Assembly (NCBI RefSeq): GCF_009908165.1
Contig: NZ_JAAAUC010000004.1
Coordinates: forward strand, 310,001-374,000
DNA length: 64,000 bases
Origin: Frigidibacter albus
GTDB taxonomy: Bacteria; Pseudomonadota; Alphaproteobacteria; Rhodobacterales; Rhodobacteraceae
Reading direction: 5' to 3'
The stretch's first letter is position 1, and each line of letters starts with the position of its first letter. The translations under genes were made by a program, and so were the position numbers. This document shows, piece by piece, positions 21,297 through 31,031 of this stretch. The notes below the pieces were generated by a model. The model worked only from the letters and a program-made list of their open reading frames with translations. It searched no databases and had not been told where the DNA came from.

Positions 21297-21856
21297 TATC
21301 CGACCTCTTTCATGGCATGCTGGAGAGAGGCGAGCTTCGAGGCGACCGACGTGTCGATCATCTTCGAGCCAACCTTGACGATAAGACCACCGATGAGGCT
21401 TTCATCGACGGCCGTGTTCAGGATGACGGTCTTGCCGACCGTTTTGGAAAGTGCGGCTGCAAGGCGTTCGGACTGCGCGGCCGACAGCGGCGAGGCCGCG
21501 GTCACATCCGCGGTCACTTCGCCCTTCTCGGCGGCGATGCGGTCCTTCAGCGCCGTGACCAGCTGCGGCAGCACGAACAGCCGGCGCTTGGCCGACATCA
21601 GCGCCAGCGTGTTGGCCATCAGCTGCGACAGGCCCATCTTCGCCACGATGGCGGCGATGCTGCGCGCCTGCTCGTCGCGGCTGTAGACCGGCGATACGAT
21701 CAGGTCGCGGAATTCGGCGCTGTCCTTCAGCGCAGCCCCAAGTGCCGAAACGTCGGCCTCCAGCGTCGCAAGGCTGCCGCCTTCCTTCGCAAGGTCGAAA
21801 ACGGCCGTCGCATAGCGCCCGGCGATGTTTGCGGAGATAGAAGCTGGTTCGGACAC
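21296..21856 (-). CDS. atpH: F1 ATP synthase subunit delta
   Basis: Predicted 186 aa when started at GTG 21856, the usual size. The sequence [20 protein letters not shown] and the late [24 protein letters not shown] are typical of OSCP/delta, as is the C-terminal [22 protein letters not shown]. Delta links F1 to the peripheral stalk. The GTG has a GGAAGG ribosome site six bases upstream, which decides the start; longer in-frame starts lack one. It is the first gene of the F1 operon; the F0 genes are not nearby, as usual in this group. Confidence 0.95.
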   Translation of the reverse strand: MSEPASISANIAGRYATAVFDLAKEGGSLATLEADVSALGAALKDSAEFRDLIVSPVYSRDEQARSIAAIVAKMGLSQLMANTLALMSAKRRLFVLPQLVTALKDRIAAEKGEVTADVTAASPLSAAQSERLAAALSKTVGKTVILNTAVDESLIGGLIVKVGSKMIDTSVASKLASLQHAMKEVG

Positions 21857-22207
21857 GTCCACCCTTCCGATGTCTTTGCCCCGGACCTGCTCCCTGCAGG
21901 TAGAGGGCGACCCGTGGTCTGCGCGGAGTTCCGCCACACACCCAAATTCGGCGCGGGTTTAGCAGAGCAAAGCCCGTGTCGCAACCGCCAAGAGCGTCCC
22001 GGCATCGGCCAAAAACGTCGATTTGTCTGGGACTTGGCCGGGGGTCAGCAAAAAGGTGTAAAATAAAACGGGGGTGTTGTGCGCTAACACCCCGGCAGGG
22101 GTCGATATTCTTGCAGCGTCCGCCTGATGCGGCCCGCGCCGCACTGCGGCGATTCACCTCGCATGCGCAGCGCCGCAAAGGTCCGGCCGCGCGTCAGGCC
22201 CCCGGCC
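21857..22207. other. Intergenic region upstream of atpHAGDC
   Basis: About 350 bases without a gene. It should hold the promoter of the F1 operon (minus strand), though I find no confident -35/-10 pair. A minus-strand terminator for the methyltransferase gene lies at 22060-22093. The remaining part next to that gene is GC-rich and shows nothing recognisable. Confidence 0.6.
22060..22093 (-). terminator. Terminator of the methyltransferase gene
   Basis: GGGGTGTT (22071-22078) pairs with AACACCCC (22086-22093) across a 7-base loop. On the minus strand the hairpin is followed by CGTTTTATTTT, a good U-rich tail. It lies about 115 bases past the methyltransferase stop. Confidence 0.8.
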
Positions 22208-22975
22208 CTACGCGCTCGGCAAGGCGCCCGCGACCGTCCCCGGCACCGGCTGCGCGGCCCCCTCCAGCACCCGCAAGGGCCGCCGCACCGCCGCCGCCAG
22301 CCCCGGCCGCGTCGGCGCATAGACCTGCTTGGAGACCTCGATCATCAGCACCCCGCCGGCGAGGGCAGAGCTGATCCTGGTCCCCATCCGCTCCCACATC
22401 GGGGCCGACCGCAGCCAGAACCGCCGGCTGGTCGGCGGGATATAGAGCGCCGCCAGATGCCGCTCGGGCACGAACCCGGCCCGGCGCAGCTGCGCATCGA
22501 GCTGCCCCAGCGTATAGGGCCGTCCAAAGCCGAAGGGCGTCACGTCCCGCCGCGCCCAGAGCCCGGCCCGGTTCGGCACGATGAAGATCGCCCGCCCCCC
22601 CGGCCCCAGCACCCGCCGGCACTCCTCCAGCACCGCCGTCGGATGCTCGGATGTCTCCAGCCCGTGCATCAGCACCAGCTTGTCGACCATCCCCGTCTCC
22701 AGCGGCCATTGCACCTCTTCGCACAGCACCGACACATTGGCCAAACCCGCCGGCCAGGGCATTACCCCCTGCGGCGCCGGCATCAGCCCGATCACCCGCC
22801 GCGCGGTCGACAGGTAGGGGCGCAGCAGCGGCACCGCGAACCCGAAGCCCGCCACGGTCTGCCCCTGTGCCTCGGGCCAGAGCGCGACCATCTGGTCGCG
22901 GATCGCCTTCTGCGCCACCCGCCCCAGCTGCGTGCGGTAATAGAAATTGCGCAGGTCCAGAACATCAAGATGCAT
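22208..22975 (-). CDS. SAM-dependent methyltransferase (class I)
   Basis: Predicted 255 aa. Typical class I pieces are seen: [15 protein letters not shown] (a degenerate SAM loop), [16 protein letters not shown], and [27 protein letters not shown], the post-motif with the Gly-Gly-Arg turn. The N-terminus is [15 protein letters not shown]. Substrate unknown. It is divergent from gloB with 63 bases between the start codons, so a shared promoter region is likely. An open frame continues far upstream on this strand opposite gloB and clpA, but that is not coding. Confidence 0.85.
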   Translation of the reverse strand: MHLDVLDLRNFYYRTQLGRVAQKAIRDQMVALWPEAQGQTVAGFGFAVPLLRPYLSTARRVIGLMPAPQGVMPWPAGLANVSVLCEEVQWPLETGMVDKLVLMHGLETSEHPTAVLEECRRVLGPGGRAIFIVPNRAGLWARRDVTPFGFGRPYTLGQLDAQLRRAGFVPERHLAALYIPPTSRRFWLRSAPMWERMGTRISSALAGGVLMIEVSKQVYAPTRPGLAAAVRRPLRVLEGAAQPVPGTVAGALPSA

Positions 22976-23038
22976 TGCGCCGGCCGGCTCCGTTGGGCAA
23001 AGTCGGCCCTCACCATACCCGGATCCCAGAGGAACGCC

Positions 23039-23803
23039 ATGCTGCAGCTTGTCACCATCCCCTGCCTTTCCGACAATTACGCCTTCCTCGTCCACAACGC
23101 CGAGACGCGGGAAACCGCCTGCTTCGACGTGCCCGAAGCCGCGCCGATCCTTGCCGCGCTGGCGGATCACGGCTGGAGCCTGACCGACATCGTGCTGACC
23201 CATCACCACCCCGACCACATCCAGGGCGTGCCCGAGATGGTCGCCGCCACCGGCGCCCGCGTCACCGGCGCCGCCGCCGACGCGCACCGCCTTCCGCCGC
23301 TGGACAGGGCCGTGGCCCCGGGCGAGCAGTTCACCCTCTGCGGCACCCGCGCCGATGTGATCGACGTGTCCGGCCATACCGTCGGCCATGTCGCCTATCA
23401 CCTGCCTGCCGCCGCGATGGTCTTCACCGGCGACAGCCTGATGGCGCTTGGCTGCGGGCGGCTGTTCGAGGGAACGGCGCCGATGATGTGGGCCAGCCTG
23501 TCGCGCCTCGCCGCGCTGCCGCCCGAAACCACCGTCTGCTCGGGCCATGAATACACCGCCGGCAACGCCCGCTTTGCCCGCACCATTGAACCCGGCAATC
23601 CCGCGCTTATATCCCGCATCGCAGCCATCGAGGCTGCACGGGCCGAGGGGCGGCCCACCGTGCCCTCGATGCTGGGCGAGGAACTTGAAACCAACCCCTT
23701 CTTGCGGGCGGGACATGCCGCGGTGAAATCCGCGCTTGGACTGGCCGGTGCAGAAGATGCCGCGGTTTTCGGCGCGATCCGCGCTGCCAAGGACCGCTTC
23801 TGA
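23039..23803 (+). CDS. gloB: Hydroxyacylglutathione hydrolase (glyoxalase II)
   Basis: Predicted 254 aa. The metallo-beta-lactamase zinc motif is THHHPDH (54-60). Further metal ligands are in [13 protein letters not shown] and [16 protein letters not shown], and glyoxalase II-specific pieces are [14 protein letters not shown] and the C-terminal LETNPFLRA. It hydrolyses S-lactoylglutathione to lactate and glutathione in methylglyoxal detoxification. The ATG has an AGAGGA ribosome site five bases upstream. Longer upstream in-frame codons overlap the divergent methyltransferase and are not used. Confidence 0.96.
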   Translation: MLQLVTIPCLSDNYAFLVHNAETRETACFDVPEAAPILAALADHGWSLTDIVLTHHHPDHIQGVPEMVAATGARVTGAAADAHRLPPLDRAVAPGEQFTLCGTRADVIDVSGHTVGHVAYHLPAAAMVFTGDSLMALGCGRLFEGTAPMMWASLSRLAALPPETTVCSGHEYTAGNARFARTIEPGNPALISRIAAIEAARAEGRPTVPSMLGEELETNPFLRAGHAAVKSALGLAGAEDAAVFGAIRAAKDRF

Positions 23804-24016
23804 CGCTTTTGTCGCCGGGTTGGCGATGCGGGCACGAACGGATCGTCGCAATCTGTTCACATTTTGCGTCTGTGCGAAGGCCACAGACCAAATCTTCGAA
23901 ATAAGACTTGAAGCCCGGCGATTTCCACCGAACTTTAAGACCATGAGGCCACGGTCGGCAGGGACATGTCCCTCGGGGCTCCGCCCCCTTCCGACCCTGA
24001 GGAAAGGAGCACGCAC

Positions 24017-26356
24017 GTGCCGTCGTTTTCGAACACACTCGAACAGGCCATCCATGCCGCCCTGGCGCTTGCCAATGCACGCCGGCACGAGCTTGCGACG
24101 CTTGAACATCTGCTCCTGTCGCTGATCGACGAACCCGACGCCGCCAAGGTGATGCGGGCCTGCAACGTCGATCTCGACGACCTTCGCCGCACGCTGGTGG
24201 AGTTCATCGACGATGACCTCTCCACCCTCGTCACCGATGTCGAGGGCTCCGAGGCAGTGCCGACCGCCGCCTTCCAGCGCGTGATCCAGCGCGCGGCGAT
24301 CCACGTGCAATCCTCGGGCCGCACCGAAGTGACCGGCGCCAATGTGCTGGTGGCGATCTTTGCCGAACGCGAATCCAACGCCGCCTATTTCCTGCAAGAG
24401 CAGGACATGACGCGCTATGACGCGGTGAACTTCATCGCCCACGGCGTCGCGAAGAACCCATCCTTCGGCGAAAGCCGCCCGATCACCGGCGCGACCGAGG
24501 ATGAGGCGGAAACCGGCAGCACCGGCAGCGCAGCCCCCTCGGGTGGCGGCGATGCCAAGGAATCCGCGCTGGCCAAATACTGCGTCGATCTCAACGCCAA
24601 ATCCCGCAAGGGCGAGGTCGATCCGTTGATCGGCCGCGAGCAGGAGGTGGAACGCTGCATCCAGGTGCTGTGCCGCCGCCGCAAGAACAACCCGCTGCTG
24701 GTCGGCGATCCCGGCGTCGGCAAGACCGCCATCGCCGAGGGGCTCGCGCTGAAGATCACCCGCGGCCAGACCCCCGACATCCTGTCGGGCGCCACCATCT
24801 ACTCGCTCGATATGGGCGCGCTGCTGGCCGGCACCCGCTATCGTGGCGATTTCGAGGAACGGCTGAAGGCGGTGGTGAAAGAGCTGGAGGATCACCCCGA
24901 CGCGATCCTGTTCATCGACGAGATCCACACCGTGATCGGCGCCGGCGCCACCTCGGGCGGGGCGATGGATGCCTCCAACCTGCTGAAGCCCGCGCTGCAG
25001 GGCGGCAAGCTGCGCTGCATGGGCTCCACCACCTACAAGGAGTTCCGCCAGCACTTCGAAAAGGACCGCGCCCTCGCCCGCCGGTTCCAGAAGATCGACG
25101 TGAACGAGCCTTCGGTCGATGACACCGTCAAGATCCTGATGGGCCTCAAGCCCTATTTCGAGGAGCATCACGACATCCGCTACACCCATGACGCGATCAA
25201 GTCGGCGGTGGAACTGGCGGCGCGCTACATCCATGACCGCAAGCTGCCCGACAAGGCCATCGACGTGATCGACGAGGCGGGCGCGGCCCAGCATCTCTTG
25301 GCCGACAGCAAGCGCCGCAAGACCATCGGATCCAAGGAGATCGAGGCCGTCGTGGCCCGCATCGCCCGCATCCCGCCCAAGAACGTGTCGAAGGACGATG
25401 CCGAGGTGCTGCGCGATCTGGAAAAGACCCTGAAACGGGTGGTCTTCGGGCAGGACAAGGCGATAGAGGCGCTGGCCTCGGCGATCAAGCTGGCCCGCGC
25501 CGGCCTGCGCGAGCCCGAAAAGCCGATCGGCAACTACCTGTTTGCCGGCCCCACCGGCGTCGGCAAGACCGAGGTGGCCAAGCAACTGGCCGACAGCCTC
25601 GGGGTGGAACTGCTGCGCTTCGACATGTCGGAATACATGGAGAAACACGCGGTCAGCCGCCTGATCGGCGCGCCTCCCGGCTATGTCGGCTTCGACCAGG
25701 GCGGAATGCTGACCGACGGCATCGACCAGCATCCGCATTGCGTGCTGCTGCTGGACGAGATGGAAAAGGCGCATCCGGACGTCTACAACATCCTGCTGCA
25801 GGTGATGGACCACGGCAAGCTGACCGACCATAACGGCCGGACGGTGGATTTCCGCAACGTGATCCTGATCATGACCTCGAATGCCGGCGCGTCGGAAATG
25901 TCCAAATCCGCCATCGGCTTCGGGCGCGAGCGTCGCACCGGCGAGGATACCGCCGCCATCGAGCGCACCTTCACGCCCGAGTTCCGCAACCGTCTCGATG
26001 CGGTCATCAGCTTCGCCCCGCTGCCGCGCGAGGTGATCATGCAGGTGGTCGACAAGTTCGTGCTGCAGCTCGAGGCCCAGCTGATCGACCGGCATGTGCA
26101 TATCGAACTGACCCCGGAAGCCGCCGCCTGGCTGGCCGAAAAGGGCTATGACGACAAGATGGGCGCCCGCCCCCTCGGCCGGGTGATCCAGGAGCACATC
26201 AAGAAACCGCTGGCGGAAGAGTTGCTGTTCGGCAAGCTGACCAAGGGCGGCGTGGTCCGCGTCGGTGTGCGCGATGGCGGCATCGTGCTCGACATCTCCG
26301 AGCCGGTGAAACCAAGGCTGACCGGGCAAAAGCCGCCGCTGCTGACGGCGGAGTAA
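24017..26356 (+). CDS. clpA: ATP-dependent Clp protease ATP-binding subunit ClpA
   Basis: Predicted 779 aa from GTG 24017. The Clp N-domain begins [24 protein letters not shown]. The first AAA+ module has GDPGVGKT (230-237) and the second has GPTGVGKT (511-518) with [21 protein letters not shown]. It unfolds substrates for ClpP in the cytoplasm. The GTG is chosen because AAGGAG sits seven bases upstream and the protein then begins like other ClpA; the ATG at 23966 would add an unusual Pro-rich leader. The adaptor gene clpS is not adjacent. A strong terminator follows. Confidence 0.96.
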   Translation: MPSFSNTLEQAIHAALALANARRHELATLEHLLLSLIDEPDAAKVMRACNVDLDDLRRTLVEFIDDDLSTLVTDVEGSEAVPTAAFQRVIQRAAIHVQSSGRTEVTGANVLVAIFAERESNAAYFLQEQDMTRYDAVNFIAHGVAKNPSFGESRPITGATEDEAETGSTGSAAPSGGGDAKESALAKYCVDLNAKSRKGEVDPLIGREQEVERCIQVLCRRRKNNPLLVGDPGVGKTAIAEGLALKITRGQTPDILSGATIYSLDMGALLAGTRYRGDFEERLKAVVKELEDHPDAILFIDEIHTVIGAGATSGGAMDASNLLKPALQGGKLRCMGSTTYKEFRQHFEKDRALARRFQKIDVNEPSVDDTVKILMGLKPYFEEHHDIRYTHDAIKSAVELAARYIHDRKLPDKAIDVIDEAGAAQHLLADSKRRKTIGSKEIEAVVARIARIPPKNVSKDDAEVLRDLEKTLKRVVFGQDKAIEALASAIKLARAGLREPEKPIGNYLFAGPTGVGKTEVAKQLADSLGVELLRFDMSEYMEKHAVSRLIGAPPGYVGFDQGGMLTDGIDQHPHCVLLLDEMEKAHPDVYNILLQVMDHGKLTDHNGRTVDFRNVILIMTSNAGASEMSKSAIGFGRERRTGEDTAAIERTFTPEFRNRLDAVISFAPLPREVIMQVVDKFVLQLEAQLIDRHVHIELTPEAAAWLAEKGYDDKMGARPLGRVIQEHIKKPLAEELLFGKLTKGGVVRVGVRDGGIVLDISEPVKPRLTGQKPPLLTAE

Positions 26357-26368
26357 GACAAGACGCAG

Positions 26369-26397
26369 ACCCCCGCCAGTGGCGGGGGTTTTGCTTT
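26369..26397 (+). terminator. Terminator of clpA
   Basis: ACCCCCGCC (26369-26377), loop AGT, GGCGGGGGT (26381-26389), then TTTTGCTTT. A textbook intrinsic terminator 13 bases after the clpA stop. Confidence 0.92.
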
Positions 26398-26511
26398 AGG
26401 GCCCTCCGCTACGGGCCTTCAATTCCGGCTAACAGCATACCAGGGGTGGGACCGCTCGGCACTTCCGCGGCCCCTCGGCGGCCGCCCAAGGACAACCGCC
26501 TGGCGGAAGGG

Positions 26512-27243
26512 CTAATGCCTTGTGCCGCGCCCTTGCTCCGATGCATCCAAAGCCGCCAAACCCAGACCTGCAATGTCGGACGCGGATACGATTTGCTGAC
26601 GCGCCCTGGGAGACCGCGGAACTTCATCAAATCGGCCCGAGAAGTTCTGCGCATCAAACGGCACATCCAACGCTTCAAGGATTTCACCAAGCAGTGTCGG
26701 TCGCGCGATGATATCCTCGAACCGCAGGATGCGGACATAGTCCGGATTTTCATCCGCCAGACCCTGCCAGACCCCATAATATGCCCGGAAGTCTGCGAGA
26801 AGCTCAGGGGCCGCCTGCATGGCTTCGGACTTGTCCGCAAACCACTGGCAACTCAGTCCCCAGTTCATGATCGACTTCAGCCACCCTGCTTCGTCCTTGC
26901 GGATCACGATATGCCGGCAACGGGCCGGATACCGCGCGAACGCCTCGATTTCCGTCAGCGACGAAGCGACAAGGTCATTTCCATACTCGTCCCTGATCTG
27001 ATCGAGGATGGTGCTTTTGTCAGCCTGCCAGCGAAAGTGCTTGTGGCTCGGCTTGCTGCGGTCCGGATCGATCGAATTGATTACCGGGACCCGAAGGCTG
27101 CGCAAACACATGAGCAGGTAGTTCGATCCGCTGCGCTGAATACCGTGGTGAGCAACGACAGTTTGCCCCCGGGCGACAGCGCGTTTCGATTGAATGGCGT
27201 AGCCAAGGGCCTGAGCCCTGTCTTTAACTTTCGATAGGATCAC
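26512..27243 (-). CDS. Sulfotransferase-like protein
   Basis: Predicted 243 aa from a GTG at 27243 with GAGAGG upstream. The segment HHGIQRSGSNYLLMCLRSL (32-50) resembles the PAPS 5'-phosphosulfate loop of sulfotransferases, and VRILRFEDIIARP resembles the 3'-phosphate-binding block. The substrate is unknown; some bacterial members modify surface polysaccharides. The gene stands alone between clpA and the OmpA-like gene, and its GC content and codon use look lower than its neighbours, suggesting recent acquisition. It could be a degenerate P-loop protein rather than an active enzyme. Confidence 0.6.
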   Translation of the reverse strand: MILSKVKDRAQALGYAIQSKRAVARGQTVVAHHGIQRSGSNYLLMCLRSLRVPVINSIDPDRSKPSHKHFRWQADKSTILDQIRDEYGNDLVASSLTEIEAFARYPARCRHIVIRKDEAGWLKSIMNWGLSCQWFADKSEAMQAAPELLADFRAYYGVWQGLADENPDYVRILRFEDIIARPTLLGEILEALDVPFDAQNFSGRFDEVPRSPRARQQIVSASDIAGLGLAALDASEQGRGTRH

Positions 27244-27452
27244 GTTGACCTCTCGCGAGATGTGAAAAGAGATAACTCTCGGGGGGCACTGGGACTTGGC
27301 GCGCGAAACGTCGCAACACCATTGAATCTCATCTATAGGTTGAGCGCAGGGCGCTGTCGGGTCAACCCATTGACGGGTTGCCCATGCAGGATCAGCGTCA
27401 TTCAGCCGTTTAGGGCGTTGCGCACGGCAGATTTTCGCGCAGGGTCACTGCG

Positions 27453-29060
27453 TTACCGCTCTGTCAGCTTCAGCTCGATCCGCCGGTTCGCCGCCCGGGC
27501 CTCGGGGCTATCCCCCTCCACCACAGGCCGCCACTCCCCGAACCCCGTGGCCGCCAGCCGCGAGGGCGGGAACCCCAGCCCGTCGATCATGTAGCGCACC
27601 ACCGACAGCGAGCGCGCCTGGCTCAGCTCCCAGTTGTCGCCGAACTCACCCTGGCCCGACAGCGGCACATTGTCGGTGTGGCCATCCACCCGGATGATCC
27701 AGTCAAGCTCTGCCGGGATCTCCCCCGCCACCTCGTTCAGGATCGCCACCACCCCGGCGATCTGCGCCCGGCCCTCGACCGCCAGATCGGCAGACCCGGT
27801 GCGGAACAGCACCTCGGAGGAGAACACGAAGCGGTCGCCGACCACCCGCACCCCCTCGCGGCCCTCCAGCAGCTGCGACAGCCGCCCGAAGAATTCCGAC
27901 CGGTAGCGCTCCAGATCCTGCGCCTGCGCCTCCAGCCGTTTGCGCTCCGCCTCCTCCAGCTCGGCGCGGCGGCGCTGTTCGGCGGCGACCTGCGCCAGCG
28001 CGGAGTTCAGCTGGCCGCCAAGCGTCTCGATCTGCACCGAGGCATCGCTGTCGCGCGCGGCCGAGGCATCGAGCAGGTCCTGCAGCGCCCCAAGCTGGCC
28101 GCGCATCGCCGCCAGCTGTTCGTTCAGCACCGCGATCTGCCGCTGGCCGTCGGCCGACACATCGCGCGCCTCGGCCAGTTCGGCCTGCGCCACAGCCAGC
28201 AGCGCCGCCTGCCGCTCCGCCTCGGTGGTCGTCTCCGCCACCTCGGCCAGCTGCAGGTCGAGGTCGCGCTTCGCCGCCTCGGCCGCGGCCAGCAGGGTCA
28301 GCGTGTCCTCGGCCCGTTGCCGCTGTTCCTCCAGCGCCAGCGTCATCGCCGTCAGTTCGGCATCGGCATTCTGCAGCCGCGCGCGCAGCGCCTCGGCGGC
28401 GGCGGCATCGGCGAGTTGCGCGGCCTCGGCCTCGGAAATCTGCACCTGCGCCGCCGAAGCCGCAGCCTCCGCCGTCGCGGTCCGGTTCCGCAGATCGGCA
28501 ATCAGCGCCTCCAGCGCCTCGCGCCGGGCCGCGGCCAGCCGCGCCGCCTCGGCCTGTGCATCCGTCTCATCCCGCGCCGCGGCCAGCGCGAGGTTCAGCG
28601 CCTCCTGCTCGCTCAGCAATTCCGCCTGCGCCGCGTCCAGCTCGGCCACCTGCCCAAGCGCACGGTCCCGGTCGGCGATCAGCGCCGCCACCTGCGCCTC
28701 GAAGCTGGTGATACGGCTCTCGGCCGCGCCAAGCTCTGCGGTGCGGTCCTCGATCTGGCCCCGCAAGGACGCGATCAGCGTCTCCTGCGCCGCCGCCGCA
28801 TCCCCCGCCGCCGCCAGCCCGGCCTGCAGCTGCGCCACCTGCGCCCGCTCCAGCCCCAGCGCATCGGCAAGGCCCGCGACCTGCGCCGCCAACTCGTCCA
28901 GTTCCGTGCTTTGGCTGCTGATCTGGTCGCGCAGCACCGATTGCACGACGGTAAAGATGGTCAGGATGAACATCAGCACCATCAGCAGCGTCGTCACCGC
29001 ATCGACGAAACCGGGCCAGATATTCGACGGCCCCCGCCCGCTGCGCCGCGACAGCGCCAT
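27453..29060 (-). CDS. Membrane-anchored coiled-coil protein with C-terminal OmpA/MotB-like domain
   Basis: Predicted 535 aa. A single N-terminal helix (about 18-42, VDAVTTLLMVLMFILTIFTVV) is followed by about 340 residues of Ala/Glu/Gln-rich coiled coil. The C-terminal OmpA-like domain contains VLFRTGSADL, VDGHTDNVPL and the final ANRRIELKL. The layout is that of MotB-type stators: helix in the inner membrane and peptidoglycan-binding domain in the periplasm, but with an unusually long coiled coil. One base separates it from the stop of the ExbB-like gene upstream, so the two form an operon and probably a complex. The job is unknown. Confidence 0.85.
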   Translation of the reverse strand: MALSRRSGRGPSNIWPGFVDAVTTLLMVLMFILTIFTVVQSVLRDQISSQSTELDELAAQVAGLADALGLERAQVAQLQAGLAAAGDAAAAQETLIASLRGQIEDRTAELGAAESRITSFEAQVAALIADRDRALGQVAELDAAQAELLSEQEALNLALAAARDETDAQAEAARLAAARREALEALIADLRNRTATAEAAASAAQVQISEAEAAQLADAAAAEALRARLQNADAELTAMTLALEEQRQRAEDTLTLLAAAEAAKRDLDLQLAEVAETTTEAERQAALLAVAQAELAEARDVSADGQRQIAVLNEQLAAMRGQLGALQDLLDASAARDSDASVQIETLGGQLNSALAQVAAEQRRRAELEEAERKRLEAQAQDLERYRSEFFGRLSQLLEGREGVRVVGDRFVFSSEVLFRTGSADLAVEGRAQIAGVVAILNEVAGEIPAELDWIIRVDGHTDNVPLSGQGEFGDNWELSQARSLSVVRYMIDGLGFPPSRLAATGFGEWRPVVEGDSPEARAANRRIELKLTER

Positions 29061-29061
29061 C

Positions 29062-30297
29062 TCAGCCCCTCCGCCCGGTCACATGGGCAGGATCGGCCAG
29101 CCCGCGCACCGCCCGGGTCAAAGCCGCCAGATCCCCGCGCAACTCGCCGATGGATTCCTGCCGCCCGGCGGCCACCTCTTCCAGCAGCCGCAGCATCTGC
29201 ACGTCGATCGACCGCAGCCGCATCCGGCTTTCGGCATCGGCGCCCTGTCCGCCCGCCTCGGCCTGCGCCTCAAGCGCCGCGATCATCCGCTCCTGCCCGC
29301 CCGCAATCCGGTCCAGCAGCGCGGCGGTGCCGGCATTGGCCTCCATCTGCCGCGCCAGCCGCTCCACCGATCCGGCCAGCATCGCCAGCCGCTCATCCAC
29401 GGCCGAGCGGCCCCCGTCGGCCTGCGCGACCAGCGTCTGCAGAACTTCCATCTGCTCGGCCATATGGTCCATCATCGCCGCCATCGCGGCCTGATCGGTG
29501 GCGCCCTCGCCATCCGGGCCGGCAAAGCTCAGCTTGGTGATCGAGGACAGCCACTCCTCCAGCTCGCGGTAGAACCGGTTCTGGCCGTGGCCCGCGAACA
29601 GCTCCAGAAGCCCGATCACCAGCGATCCCGCCAAGCCGAGCAGCGACGAGGAGAACGCCGTGCCCATGCCGCCAAGCTGCGATTCCAGCCCGCGCATCAG
29701 CTTGTCGAACACCGCAAGGCTGCTCTCGCCCTCCTGCGGGGCCAAGGATCGGATCGTCTCCACCACCGCCGGAACGGTGATCGCGAGGCCATAGAAGGTG
29801 CCCAGAAGGCCCAGGAAGATCAGCAGGTTGCCCAGATAGCGGGTGATATCCCGCGCTTCCTCGATCCGCGCCTCGACCGATTCCAGCATCGACCGCGCCG
29901 AGGAGTTGGAAATCTGCCCGCGTGCCCCGCGGGACCGCAGCAGCGCGGCCAGCGGCGCCAGCAGCCGCGGCGGCGCGGCGAAGTCATGCCCGGGATTGCC
30001 GGCGGCAAAGCCCTCGATCCAGCTGACCGATTGCGCCAGCACCACAACCTGCCAGAAACAGGCCAGGATCCCCAGCACGAACACCCCGATGATCAGCCCG
30101 TTCAGCCAGGGGTTCGAGGCGAAGATCGAGGCGATGGAGGTATAGGCCAGGAACGCCCCGGTACAGACCAGCCCGGTCACGATCAGCATCAGCACGGCCT
30201 GCCGCACCGGCTGCGAGAACGAGGGCTCGGGCTGTTTGAGGATCCGGTCCTTCAGGCCCCTGCCCTGCGGGGCCCGGTCGATATGGGGCTGCTGCAT
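29062..30297 (-). CDS. ExbB/MotA/TolQ-like proton-channel family protein
   Basis: Predicted 411 aa. Membrane helices are seen at about 32-55, 65-90 and around 150-170 and 225-245. The block TRYLGNLLIFLGLLGTFYGLAITVPAVVETI with LESQLGGMGTAFSSSLLGLAGSLVIG matches the MotA/TolQ/ExbB core that forms proton channels. A long helical C-terminal tail follows. ATG 30297 has GGGAG five bases upstream. Upstream lies an imperfect triple repeat. Together with the OmpA-like partner it would form a proton-driven, cell-wall-attached motor unit of unknown function. It is not the flagellar MotA, as no flagellar genes are near. Confidence 0.85.
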   Translation of the reverse strand: MQQPHIDRAPQGRGLKDRILKQPEPSFSQPVRQAVLMLIVTGLVCTGAFLAYTSIASIFASNPWLNGLIIGVFVLGILACFWQVVVLAQSVSWIEGFAAGNPGHDFAAPPRLLAPLAALLRSRGARGQISNSSARSMLESVEARIEEARDITRYLGNLLIFLGLLGTFYGLAITVPAVVETIRSLAPQEGESSLAVFDKLMRGLESQLGGMGTAFSSSLLGLAGSLVIGLLELFAGHGQNRFYRELEEWLSSITKLSFAGPDGEGATDQAAMAAMMDHMAEQMEVLQTLVAQADGGRSAVDERLAMLAGSVERLARQMEANAGTAALLDRIAGGQERMIAALEAQAEAGGQGADAESRMRLRSIDVQMLRLLEEVAAGRQESIGELRGDLAALTRAVRGLADPAHVTGRRG

Positions 30298-30316
30298 GAG
30301 GTCTCCCGCCAGTATA

Positions 30317-30374
30317 CCTTGGCCCAGCTGTCCACCTTGGTCCGACAACTGTCTGCCTTGGCGCGACAATAGGG
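30317..30374. repeat. Imperfect triple tandem repeat in ExbB-like gene leader
   Basis: Three diverged units start CCTTGGCCC (30317), CCTTGGTCC (30335) and CCTTGGCGC (30356), each about 18-21 bases and containing a CAGCTGTC or GACAACTGTC-like core. They lie in the 5' leader of the ExbB-like gene. Confidence 0.6.
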
Positions 30375-30426
30375 TTCGCCGCGGCCAGTGCCAACCGTTA
30401 TCGGCAGTGCAGCATTCCCGCGGCGA

Positions 30427-30954
30427 TCACCGTTGCGCAAGTGCCCGCACCCGCGCCGCCAGCCAGTCAAGGTCGGGATCCCCCAGCCCCAGCTGGTCCA
30501 GATGCGCGGCGGTATTCCACAGATAGTCGCGGTTCGGCCCGCGCCCGCCCTGCGCCTTTGCGATGATCTGCGCCTGCTCCTCCAGCGGCAGGCCGCCGCA
30601 ATACTGGGCATGCGCGGGGTCGATCACATAGGCCAACGCCTCCACGGTCCGCCCGTCGGTCAGCGCCACCTCCAGCATCCGCTCCAGATAGGCCGAGCTT
30701 ACCAGCTCGCGTTCCCGCAGCATTGCCAGCGTCCCGGCTTCGGAGCCCGGCTCCACCCGGAACGCGACCCCAAGGCAGGCCGCCCCCTCCGCCGCATCCA
30801 GCGCCAGCACCAGCCCCGGCGCCGCCTCGCTGCCGCGGTGATGGATCGACCGCATGCAGAAGCTGCGGTGCCACCCCTCCAGCCGCGCCGCCACCGCCTC
30901 GGCCACCGGAAATTCGGGCTGCCAGATCAACGAGCCGTAGCCGAATACCCACAT
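30427..30954 (-). CDS. chaC: Gamma-glutamylcyclotransferase (ChaC-like)
   Basis: Predicted 175 aa. The N-terminal MWVFGYGSLIWQPEF is the substrate-binding loop of ChaC proteins, and RSFCMRSIHHRGS, LALDAAEGAACLGVAFRV and LRERELVSSAYLER follow the family order. The glutamate in ERE is the likely catalytic acid. Family members degrade glutathione to 5-oxoproline and Cys-Gly. The start is set at the YGSL motif; upstream in-frame codons add an Arg/Gly leader. It diverges from the DUF2125 gene with 77 bases between. Confidence 0.87.
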   Translation of the reverse strand: MWVFGYGSLIWQPEFPVAEAVAARLEGWHRSFCMRSIHHRGSEAAPGLVLALDAAEGAACLGVAFRVEPGSEAGTLAMLRERELVSSAYLERMLEVALTDGRTVEALAYVIDPAHAQYCGGLPLEEQAQIIAKAQGGRGPNRDYLWNTAAHLDQLGLGDPDLDWLAARVRALAQR

Positions 30955-31031
30955 GTGATGCCCTCCGCTCTGGCCCCTGCGCCCGCCCCCCTGTAAACAC
31001 CAGCGCAACGGCACAGGAAAGGCCCCGGCTG

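Noticed and set aside
22208..26329. A 1373-codon open frame on the minus strand opposite gloB and clpA
   Set aside because: Only its last 255 codons (the methyltransferase) look like protein. The rest is low-complexity His/Asp/Gly/Ala sequence antisense to clear genes, the usual effect of high GC codon use.
27453..30297. ExbB-like/OmpA-like pair as a Zorya (ZorAB) defence system
   Set aside because: The A-like protein lacks the very long tail typical of ZorA, and no zorC/zorD or zorE helicase or nuclease gene is adjacent; the setting is ordinary chromosome.
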